Shown here: one piece after another, positions 31,902 to 48,200 of the stretch
Position numbering within the stretch: position 1 is the first letter of the stretch
Layout: each line of letters starts with the position of its first letter
Assembly: GCA_947172415.1 (NCBI GenBank)
Contig: OX359200.1
Location: 6,078,501 to 6,142,500 of the forward strand
Length of the DNA stretch: 64,000 bases
Direction: 5' to 3'
Source of the DNA: Chondrosia reniformis
Lineage: Eukaryota; Porifera; Demospongiae; Chondrillida; Chondrillidae
Position numbers and translations under genes: made by a program
The notes under the pieces: generated by a model
The model's database searches: none
The model's input: only the letters and a program-made list of their open reading frames with translations
Told to the model about the DNA's origin: nothing

Positions 31902-32505
31902 CTTGTGCTCAGCGATGTCTCCTAGAGAATATATAGTCATATGACCATGGTCTATAAGACGCAGTCTATAAATCATATATAGTCTATGGTCATATGACTG
32001 AATCACATGATTGATTTCACTGGACTCGCGCATTCCTGTGTTGTCTAACATTTGTGGGTGCTTCTTTTAAATTAAAACGTTTCACTGGGCTTCAATTGTG
32101 TTGACTAATTTCATTAGAGAAACCATATCCCTGATAGTTATATAACTGATCTATGGTTAGCCTATACCATTTACATATGCTGTGCTTATAAACTATATAG
32201 ATCTATCCATCTCTCTCTGGCCTATATCCCTAAGCTATATGGCAAGCTGTGCGTATTCTTACAGTATATGAAAAACTTACTATTCATCTACATGCATAAT
32301 ATGTACATAGAAAAGGAACCTGAAGCTGTCTTCTGTAGTTGCATCTTATTCTACAATTTAATTTAGACATTTCAATTACTGTATTACCCAAAACACTGAA
32401 TATACTGTGTAAATATAAGCTCATTCGTGTCATGATGATAGTGAAATTCTCTTGATCTCTGATATGATCAAAAGACCTGTTATGTATATATTATACATAA
32501 CATTA
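31902..32505. other. Intergenic region ML gene 3 / ORC6
   Basis: About 600 bp. Near the ML gene 3 start there is a local inverted repeat (atatagtcatatgaccatgg and atagtctatggtcatatgac, around 31929-31998). No gene recognised. Confidence 0.5.
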
Positions 32506-34333
32506 TCAACTGTTTTCATTGAGTATCTTCTCTTTAGCTTCCTTTAATGTCTCTGATTTCCAAGCTTGAAAATCTGCACTGAATGGAGAATACAATACCA
32601 TGTCTTCCACCGTCTCCATTTTAAACTTCTTATTCAAGACTTCAAATTTAGTTTTCCTAGTCTTTGCCTCTTTCAAAGTTCCTATAAATATGGAGCGTGA
32701 CATTAGTATATATAAAGGACATGAAAGAATATGTAAGGTACTTTTTCCTTTGCCTGCACTTTGAGTATTCCTCTCCACAACAGGTTTACTTTGATCACCA
32801 AGTTGAACTGCATAAAATATAAACTGCAGGACATAACAACAACCACACTTTCTGGTGCTGCATTTGCAATTGTATATATATCATCTGGGTTACTATATTT
32901 GGTATTTGGTAAAGGAGTTAAGCTTATGTATTACAGGGTTTAGTGGAGCAGAAGAATAAAGAGAAAATTCTTGTATCCTCATCCAAAGCTCTCACTATAG
33001 GTTTAGTTCCCTATAAGCCTTTTACTGTAAGAAAACGTTATTTTTGGATTACCCATGACAGTGTTTCTTTCAGAGTATTTAGCAAGGGAGGACAAAATGA
33101 TGATAATAAAAATGAAGGGGGGCATAGTGCATCAATGTTCATTCAGGTACATACGTATATAGTGTGGAATCATCTATAAAATTTGTCATTTTCAAGGAGG
33201 GGCTGAAAGAAACCCTGCATGGTATTGCTATGTAAAAAGACTTGCACAAGCCCACTGTTGTAGTTTATAAGCTGTATTATTATAACCATCAACTATACTT
33301 ACATCACTTAAAGAAATAAACGTGTTATTGTACAATTACCAAATTTGTGCATTAACCAAATTATATAAAAATGCCACTGAATCCATAATCACCTAGTAAA
33401 CTGTACATAGCAAAGGAATTACCTAGTAATGATGACATCTCCTCAAATACTGGTTGAAATACCTTTGGGGCCAACCTTGACACCGAAAGAATCTTCTTCT
33501 TTTCACATTTGATACCAATTTTTCTATGAAAAGAGCAACAATTTATTACTAAACAAAACAGGCTCAAACACACTAAATGACAGTTGTACATACTTGCAGG
33601 CTGCAAGAAGTGCCGCTGACAGATAGATTGGTAAGGCAAAGTTAATGCATAGGAATCTAGCTTCGCCCATCTCCTTCTTCTTTTTGTCTTTGTACAAATC
33701 AAGTACCTGTTCAGCCAGGTCTTCAGCTTCAGGACTTCCAAATCTGACAGCTAGATCCTTTAAACTGAGCACCTTCTCAAGATCCAAGTTCTTCTCAACC
33801 ACTTGATGAGCAGATGAGTAGGATTGTGATTTTAACCCTGACAGCCGCAAAGCAAGATCCTGCAAAGTATTTTAGTGTATTGATTTGTGTTGATTACCCA
33901 ATTCTGTGGCTACTGTAATGTCCCAAACTGCATACACATACAAGTACACTGAGTGTATGAAAGATATTAATTAAAGGGACACTTAATGATGAAATCATAC
34001 ACATTCGTTACACAACAATTGCTCTGGAATAATATGGCAGCTGATTTATACACGGATCGGCTATAGAGATACGACGTGGATCATACAAGACCTTTTAACT
34101 ACGCATCGATTATTTTTTTGTTTAATTTAGAGTAACTCTGAACTCACTTTATCAAACTGAATGTCATCCTTCGCACATGCTAATTCAATGCAAACTGTAC
34201 TAACGGCTTCTGAAGACAATTGCCGCATCCAATTCGAACACTTTACGTTAAATATGCGATAATACTCGTGAGCCTGTCCAAGAGTACCTCCGGATATGCC
34301 AAACTTCTTTGCAAACTGAGAAATCTGCTCCAT
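32506..34333 (-). CDS. ORC6: Origin recognition complex subunit 6
   Basis: Five exons: 34148-34333, 33594-33859, 33423-33523, 32742-32807 and 32506-32681; 264 residues (human 252). ORC6 is the smallest ORC subunit; its TFIIB-like cyclin folds bind DNA and its C-terminus binds ORC3. Matches: EYYRIFNVKC near the N-terminus, RLSGLKSQSYSSA, VLSLKDLAVRFGSPEAEDLA and PIYLSAALLAACK in the second fold, a Lys-rich linker, and the final helix FQAWKSETLKEAKEKIL, resembling the ORC3-binding end. The small fourth exon was placed by phase. Intron 4 contains an inverted family A repeat (about 32935-33040). The gene is head-to-head with actin-like gene 1. Confidence 0.93.
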
Positions 34334-34511
34334 AACAACTTACACGTCTCGAACCCAGACCGTTTCCGCCATTTTCAATGGCTTTCCCGCAAAATGGATT
34401 TTGAACTGAACATAAAATTATTAACCTTCGACCTTCGACCTAATTAACTGAGGACCCATTAGTCGGTAAACAGAATTGAAACCTGACTGAAGACGACTTA
34501 CACTTGGCGGA
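34334..34511. promoter_or_regulatory. Divergent promoter ORC6 / actin-like 1
   Basis: 178 bp between the two ATG codons. On the plus strand it holds aaccttcgaccttcgaccta, repeated TCGACC half-sites. A similar ttgaccttcgaccc lies upstream of actin-like 2. Confidence 0.6.
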
Positions 34512-35633
34512 ATGGCTCAAGATGTTTCTGCAATAGTTATTGACATTGGATCAAAGCTGACCAAAGCTGGATTCGCAGGAGACGATGCTCCACGAGCCGT
34601 TTTCCCAACACTCGTAGGGAGACCTCGTCACGCCGGTGTCATCGTCGGTATGGGCCAGGGGGAGTCGTACGTCGGAGAAGAAGCGCTCAGCAAGCGCGGT
34701 ATACTCACTCTTAAGTACCCAATCGAGCACGGAACTGTAACCAACTGGGACGACATGGAGAAGGTACTACATCATACCTTCCACAATGAGCTGAAGGTGG
34801 CTCCGGAGAGTCACCCGGTACTACTCACTGAACCTCCACTGAACCCCAAAGCCAACAGAGAGAAGATGGCCCAGATCATGTTCGATACTTTTAATTCTCC
34901 AGCCATGTTTATAGCTAATACAGCAGTGTTGGGCTTGTATGCTTCAGGTCGTGTAACTGGCATTGCAGTAGATTCAAAGGATGAAGTTACTCATGTAGTA
35001 CCCATTTATGAAGGCTATGCACTGCCTCATGGTATCGTTCGCTTTAATCTGACCACTCCTGACTTGACCGGTTACCTGAAACATTTATTGAAGGAGCGTG
35101 GTTTTTCACTCAGTACTACTCCGGCTGAATATGAAGACAGTGTTATTCAGTCTATCACTGAGAAACATTGTTATGTGGCCATGGATTTTGAACAGGAACT
35201 GCAGCTTTCTTCAAATGTGGAGGAGAGCTACGAGCTTCCTGATGGGAAGGTCATCACACTTGGGAAGGAGAGGTTTACTTACCCAGAAGCTTACTTCCAG
35301 CCTTCATTTTTGGGTATAGAATCTGCTGGTATCCATCAAGTTATATACAACGCTATAATGAAGTGTGACGTTGACGAAAGAAAGAAATTTTATGAAAATA
35401 TAGTTCTTTCTGGAGATAGCACTTTGTTACGGGGTTTTGCTGAACGATTGGAAAAGGAGCTTACAGCTCTAGTTCCTCCAACAATGAAAGTCAATGTTAT
35501 CGCTCCACCGAAGAGAAAGGATGCTATTTGGATTGGCGGTTCTATTCTGGCTGCTCTGTCCAACTTTCAGCAAATGTGGATCAACAAAGACACATATGAT
35601 GAATCTGGACCATCAGCAATACACAGAATCTGA
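34512..35633 (+). CDS. Divergent intronless actin 1
   Basis: Single exon, 373 residues, colinear with conventional actin (375). The fold-defining blocks are kept: [73 protein letters not shown]. Key ATP-site residues are changed (conventional numbering): phosphate loop 1 DNGSG becomes DIGSK (Gly15 to Lys), the hydrolysis residue Gln137 becomes Thr, phosphate loop 2 DSGDG becomes DSKDE, and the late GGTT segment becomes GDST. Asp11, Asp154 and His161 remain. The usual KCF end is missing (ends IHRI). So this is an actin-fold protein that probably binds or hydrolyses ATP poorly. Lack of introns suggests origin by retroposition. Confidence 0.9.
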   Translation: MAQDVSAIVIDIGSKLTKAGFAGDDAPRAVFPTLVGRPRHAGVIVGMGQGESYVGEEALSKRGILTLKYPIEHGTVTNWDDMEKVLHHTFHNELKVAPESHPVLLTEPPLNPKANREKMAQIMFDTFNSPAMFIANTAVLGLYASGRVTGIAVDSKDEVTHVVPIYEGYALPHGIVRFNLTTPDLTGYLKHLLKERGFSLSTTPAEYEDSVIQSITEKHCYVAMDFEQELQLSSNVEESYELPDGKVITLGKERFTYPEAYFQPSFLGIESAGIHQVIYNAIMKCDVDERKKFYENIVLSGDSTLLRGFAERLEKELTALVPPTMKVNVIAPPKRKDAIWIGGSILAALSNFQQMWINKDTYDESGPSAIHRI

Positions 35634-36325
35634 ACAATTTATACTTCTGTAATACTGCATGTACGTGTATGTCTACTTAATTGTATATACGTACTTGATT
35701 TAGTGAGAATTCAATTTCAATTTAACTGTATACTCTTTAGCTTCTCTTGTTATGCACTCTGTAATCTCATCAATGTATATAACTATATTTGCCTATATCA
35801 CTCACCATATGTGTAAGATATTGTATGAGATTTTATGATCAAGAATGGACGTGTACAGTAACTGGCAATTATACACCAACCACCAAAAAAACAGACAGCT
35901 GCTTCGCCCTCCTTGGGGCTCATCAGTACGTGTGTCCTTTGGTGGTGGTGAGTTGAGATGACCAATTAATCCATCACAAGTGAAACATGAAAGGTACACA
36001 GTGAATTTAAGAGGGAGATTGATATTCAATTTCTGTTATGTATATATATATATTAATGTTAATTTAGAGCTGCAAATGAACTGCATGAAATGCATATTAT
36101 GTCAACATTTACTGACATCCATGTATGTTGTGTGAGTTTTTCTAATTCAGTATATGGCTATATAGCTGTAGTTGGCAAGTGAGACAGCTGTATTATCCAC
36201 AGTGAAAGGCGACGTAACCTAGTTAACCTTTGACCTTCGACCCAACTAATTAGGCTTACAAATTGTCCGATAAAAACTAGGATTGAGCATTTTTAAAAGA
36301 ACGACTCATAACTACACTTGGCGAA
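35634..36325. other. Intergenic region between actin-like genes
   Basis: 692 bp containing the 3' UTR of gene 1 and upstream DNA of gene 2, with gttaacctttgaccttcgac at about 36220-36240. No further gene seen. Confidence 0.55.
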
Positions 36326-37441
36326 ATGGCTGAATATATCTCTGCAATAGTTATTGACATTGGATCAAAGCTGACCAAAGCTGGATTCGCAGGAGACGAT
36401 GCTCCACGAGCCGTTTTCCCAACACTCGTAGGGAGACCTCGTCACGCCGGTGTCATCGTCGGTATGGGCCATGTGGAGTCGTACGTCGGGGAAGAAGCGC
36501 TCAACAAGCGTAGTATACTCACTCTTAAGTACCCAATCGAGCACGGAACTGTTACCAACTGGGACGACATGGAGAAGGTACTACATCATACCTTCCACAA
36601 TGAGCTGAAGGTGGCTCCGGAGAGTCACCCGGTACTACTCACTGAACCTCCACTGAACCCCAAAGCCAACAGAGAGAAGATGGCCCAGATCATGTTCGAG
36701 ACGTTTAATTCTCCAGCCATGTTTATAGCTAATACAGCAGTGTTGGGCTTGTATGGTACTGGCAGTATCACATGTACAGGCATTGTAGTGGATTTGAGGG
36801 ATAAATTTGTCAATATTGTACCAATTTACGAGGGCTATCCACTTGCTCATGCCATCCTCCATTTTGAGTTGTTTGACTTGACAGATTTCCTTGCAAGAAT
36901 GTTGAGAGAGCGTGGATATTCTTTTAGCACTAAGGCTGAATATGCAATATTAGAAGACATTATAGAAAAACATTGTTATATTGCCTATGATATTGAACAG
37001 GAACTGCATTTTTATTCAAATGTGGAGGAGAGCTACGAGCTTCCTGATGGGCAGGTCATCACACTTGGGAAGGAGAGGTTCACCTGTCCAGAGGCACTCT
37101 TTAACTCTGCTTCTTTGGGTGCACAATCTGGTGGTATTCATGAAATGACATACAATGCTATAATGAAGTGTGATGTTGACATAAGAAAGGACTTGTATGC
37201 CAGTATAGTTCTCACCAGAGATAAGACCATATGGAAAGGTTTTGCTGAACGATTGGAAAAGGAGATTACAGCTCTAGCTCCTCCCATGATGAAAGTCAAT
37301 GTTACTGCTCTATCAGAGAAAAAGCATGCTATTTGGATTGGTGGTTCTATTCTTGCTGCTAGTCCTCACTTTCAGAAGATGTGGATCAAAAAGGAGGAAT
37401 ATGACGAATCTGGACCATCATTAGTTAACAGATATTTCTGA
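36326..37441 (+). CDS. Divergent intronless actin 2
   Basis: Single exon, 371 residues. The first ~145 codons are almost identical in DNA to actin-like 1 (about ten differences in ~415 bp after codon 7), while the rest has diverged strongly. ATP-site changes go further: DIGSK in loop 1, Gln137 to Thr, loop 2 reads DLRDKFVN (Gly to Arg, Gly to Lys, His161 to Asn), and the late loop is LTRDKT. The region after loop 2 is closer to conventional actin in places ([26 protein letters not shown]). The full-length open frame, and a tail [13 protein letters not shown] ending in Phe, suggest it is still under selection. Confidence 0.88.
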   Translation: MAEYISAIVIDIGSKLTKAGFAGDDAPRAVFPTLVGRPRHAGVIVGMGHVESYVGEEALNKRSILTLKYPIEHGTVTNWDDMEKVLHHTFHNELKVAPESHPVLLTEPPLNPKANREKMAQIMFETFNSPAMFIANTAVLGLYGTGSITCTGIVVDLRDKFVNIVPIYEGYPLAHAILHFELFDLTDFLARMLRERGYSFSTKAEYAILEDIIEKHCYIAYDIEQELHFYSNVEESYELPDGQVITLGKERFTCPEALFNSASLGAQSGGIHEMTYNAIMKCDVDIRKDLYASIVLTRDKTIWKGFAERLEKEITALAPPMMKVNVTALSEKKHAIWIGGSILAASPHFQKMWIKKEEYDESGPSLVNRYF

Positions 37442-37747
37442 ACCTTAATAGATATATATTGTGCATTTTTGTATTCTCATTTCTTACTATATTCAGCATT
37501 ACGACCTTTTTGTAAATAAGATGAATATTAATGAGGAATGACCATGGGATTTCCCTGTTCTATAATTAGTAACAAAAGGTTGTCATTCTGAGAAATCCCG
37601 TGCGAGAACAACGACATAACAACAGTCATTCGATAATTTTGGACCAATCGTGAGAATAAATATCCGTAAGGTAATCAGTCGTGTATAAAAAGTGTATTGG
37701 TGTTACAGGACGATGTAATTTAATCGCTTCTTTTCCATAGGAGCAAC

Positions 37748-44115
<6,368 letters not shown>

Positions 44116-44457
44116 CACTAATCATGCATGATATAAGTTACTATGATTTAGCTATTTGTTTGTGTCTTTTGTGATTAAACACTGCATTTATAATATGTTA
44201 ACGTTATTATTCAAACACAAGAACATTTTGTAAAAAGCTATATATTTTATATATCAATTAATTATATATAATCTCATATTGTCAGCTTGCTAAATAATTT
44301 TTTATATACCAGCAAGTTTCAGCATTTTTAAGGGATGACTTTTCTAGCTCAGAGTTGGCGAGACACTTTAGAGACACCTTATTTTTATGCTGTACACAGG
44401 TGTGTGAGTAAAAGTATAAATCTAGTGCAATAAAGAAAGGAGATTAACCATAAGAGT

Positions 44458-44640
44458 AATTGAAATCAAAGCGATAAAACAATTTATGGGTCAATCCTCC
44501 TCTTCTTCATCAAATGATAATAGTCCTCTGTTTTGAACAGTCTTGTATTCCTTCTCACTTGGTACAGCCTTCTTATTGTGAGAGTCTTCACTTTTACTCT
44601 TCTTGCTAGTCGCACTGATACCTGACGGAGAAGATCTCTG
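44458..44640 (-). pseudogene. KIAA1143 3'-end relic 1
   Basis: Closely matches 56830-57020, the 3' end of the intact KIAA1143 gene (shared cctcctcttcttcatcaaat and cgcactgatacctgacggag). Only the last ~50 codons are present. It stands right after the HOIP 3' end, as the intact gene does after the third array member. Confidence 0.88.
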
Positions 44641-44814
44641 ACATTAATTATGATATGCATGATATAAGTTACTATGATTTATAATTAGCTATATAAACAT
44701 TGCATTTATAATAATATTATGTTAGAGACATCATATTTTTACAGGTTTACATGTGTGAGTAAATTTAGTACAATATATGTCAAAGTGATATAACAATTTA
44801 TATGCAACTATATA

Positions 44815-44955
44815 TATATATTGGTCAGTCCTCCTCTTAATTCTTCGTCAAATGATAACAGTCCTAGGCCTCTGTTTTGAACAGTCTGGTGTTCCTTCTC
44901 ACAGCCTTGAGTCTTCATGATCACTTTTACAATTGCTAGTTGCAGAGTTACTAGA
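44815..44955 (-). pseudogene. KIAA1143 3'-end relic 2, more decayed
   Basis: Second, more diverged copy of the same segment (ggtcagtcctcctctt, then cctctgttttgaacagtctg), with small insertions and deletions. It points to an earlier duplication or a tandem copy of relic 1. Confidence 0.78.
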
Positions 44956-45271
44956 TAAACACAGAAGTGATGTGTATAGTTAAGTTTCAGTATGCCACTT
45001 CTGCAATGTTAGCCTTACCATATGATCACTGTCTTGTGTCATTACTTTTTCTAGATGTGCCAGTCACTGTTGCAACACTGTCAATACATAGCCTTTGCAC
45101 AATCATTGTGACCATAGACTAACCACTACATAATGACGTCATTCGTTTCCAGTCCCGATGTAGTGGTTAGCTATGTTGTGACAGTATCAGGAAAGGGCGT
45201 GGTCATTCGTTATCAGGAAAGGGCGTGGTGGAATATCTGAACACGCGTCCGGCCCTCCTACGGTACAGACG

Positions 45272-48200
45272 ATGGCTTATTCTGTCCTGGAAGCTGTTAC
45301 TGAAACCAAGAATGTTCTGGGTAGAGGATCGTACGGTGAAGTTATTGAAGTAAAATGGTGTGGAACAATTTGTGCTGCTAAAAGACTGCACGATATCTTT
45401 CTAACTTCGCTTTCCCAAGCCGAACTGGATAAAATGGTTAAAGATGTTGAAAAGGAGTGTCAGACTTGGTCCAATTTGAAGCACCCGAACATCGTTCAAG
45501 TTCTCGGATGTTACTACCAAATTAGTAGTCGTTCGCGTGTGCCTATTTTGGTGATGGAAAGAATGGATACGTCTCTTCGTCACTATTTAGAAGTCCATAC
45601 TAAGAAGGACTTCCTTCTCCTGGACAAAGTGTCCGTCCTTCTCCAGGTTGCTCAGGGGTTGTGCTATCTTCATTCGCAAAAGCCACGTCTCGTCCACCAC
45701 GACCTAAGTCCCAATAATATCCTGTTGAACGATTGGACCTTTCTGACCAAATTGACAGATTTTGGTATGACCCGAGCGATCAATCAATCAAAGCTGACCC
45801 GTCAGTCATCCGTCAAAGGTACTCTGGCTTTTATGCCTCCTGAAGCACTTTACATCCCTCCACGATACACCGAAAAGCTAGATATCTTCTCGTATGGGGC
45901 TTGCATTGCAACAGCATTGACCCACCAATGGCCTAGCTTATCACATCCCGTAATATATGAAGGTCGCCAAAGAATCGTACTGACAGAGCTGGATCGCAGA
46001 AAAGCACAAATTGAAATGCTGAGTGTCAAAGAGAAGAATTTGTTTTTACCTCTTATCAAAAGGTGTTTGGAGGACGACACAAGCTTTCGTCCAAATAGCA
46101 AAGAATTGGTACGTGAAATGATGCAAATTGATTCTGCTTGCAAAAGATCAAACAAAGCAGGGTCATCAGCAATTTCCAGAGCTCAGCAAGCCATGTCCCA
46201 GCTACCTCTTGAACAGCAACAGAAAGCAAGGCTTCAACAACAATTGGAAATAAAATCTCAATGTGTGCTTGATTTAGAAAAGATCATTCAACGTCAAAGA
46301 AGACAACTAGAAAAGCTAGAAAAGGAACTTCAGCAACAGCAGCTAAATGTTGACAAAGCACTCGTTACACAAGTAAGTTCTTTCTAGATTATAAGTTTAA
46401 TTTTATATGTATAATAATACTGTATACCTTAAAATTGATTGTTAAAATAGAAGACACAATCACAGGGCTGCGTGCCATGGACAAAATGAAAATTTAGGAG
46501 GGCAATGGTATGAGGATGTCGAAACAGTTTATATTAACTTCTCAAAAGTCTAGGGGGGGCAAAATCAATCCTGGGGGGGGGTGCTGAACATATACATTTG
46601 ACAGATTTGGACATTTCGACCCGGAAGTCTTCATCAGCAATAATAAGGAGAAGATACAAGCCAGTTTATATAATGTCATTCCATATGGCATCCAGGTTCA
46701 TTCCTTGGTCCATGTTCATGCATGGTGTTGTCTTGATGAGGATGGCCGCTTTGATTTTTCTTCTCATCCTGTGTTGTTCTGATTAGATCAAGGAGAGTTG
46801 CATTGTCTTCGTCAGTTGTTGTGTAGTGTCTTCTGTACATAGACAGCAGGGAGTTGTTGTTGTCGGATCTCCTGACAGCTCTCTTAGGTTCACTCATTCT
46901 TTGGTTTAAGGATTTTCCAGTGTCACAAATATATATTTCACCGTGCACATTGGCAAGATATCTGATAGATCACACCTGCATAGTTTGTGATGGTCATCAG
47001 ATGGTGTTTTCACTTTGGTTAGGATCAATGGTGTTTTCATAATTAATCTGAGTGTGTTGTTGGATTTATGGAATACTCTGATGTTCCGTTTGCTGCATGT
47101 TCTTTTGTATCGTTTCGCTCAACCCTTTGATGTATTATAACAGGTACTGATTTACTGTGTTTGGCGGGTATTGTTAAACAATTTAAGATGTGAATACTAA
47201 ATTATATGTTAATTAAATTTCTGGTTTAAAATTGAAAATATTTGACTGCCAAAGAAGAAAAAAACATATTTGAAATACTTATTAGCATGTACATACTAAG
47301 CCAGGACCATTGCGGCAATGACATAGCTCTATTTTACTCATTATCTTTCCTAATATCTATATATTATGAATGGTAAGAGTACTTATTACCTTTAGTGGGA
47401 GGAACAACATCAAGGAATCACTTGTGTAGATTTTCCTAAATGGAAAGCTGAAAATGATGAAGAAAATCAACAGAAAGGTCCTGCTGCCTTCTTAAAGGAG
47501 AATATGTGTAATCAAGAGTGTCCTCTTTGCACTGACACATACTTTATTGACGATGTAAGTTCCTTCCTGTACTCATTTTACATTTGTCAATTACCTTGTA
47601 ACCTCTACTCTATAGATGGTCACAATGCTCCACTGTGCTTGTTCTGTGTGCAAAGATTGCTTCAAAAGGCATTATTCCGTTGTGGCCAGAGAAAAGACAT
47701 TGGGCCATTTCAACTGTCTACTGTGTAGTCAGCCGGACCTCTCTGCAACTGACATTGACAAAGATGACTACTTGACACTGTTTTCTGTTCTTCTGAAAGT
47801 ACATCTATCCAACGATGATTATCAGCTCTTTCAAAAGAAGGCCACAGACTATGTATTGCTGAAGGATCCAAATTTTAGATGGTGTCCAAGTGTATGTTAT
47901 AACCAGTTCTCATAGTCTACAAAGTACTTACTGAATTTGGATTCTCTCCTGCAGTGTGGTCAGGCCTTCATTCACGAGCCTCCTGCAGCTGGTAACCTAA
48001 GAATAGCTTGTCCTCACTGTGACAAGAACTCTTGCTTCAACTGCAAGAAAGTGGTAAGTGGTGTGAGACGTATTTACAATATCTACAGCATGTACATACT
48101 AAGCCAGGACCGTTGCGGCAATGACATAGCTCTATTTTACTCATTATCTTTCCTAATATCTATATATTATGAATGGTACTATTATGTGAGTACTTTTTAT

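Noticed and set aside
47504..47728. Frames running through RING1 donor sites (e.g. [18 protein letters not shown])
   Set aside because: Read-through of a short intron between the two RING1 exons; the same pattern recurs at 42060-42150 and 48360-48430.
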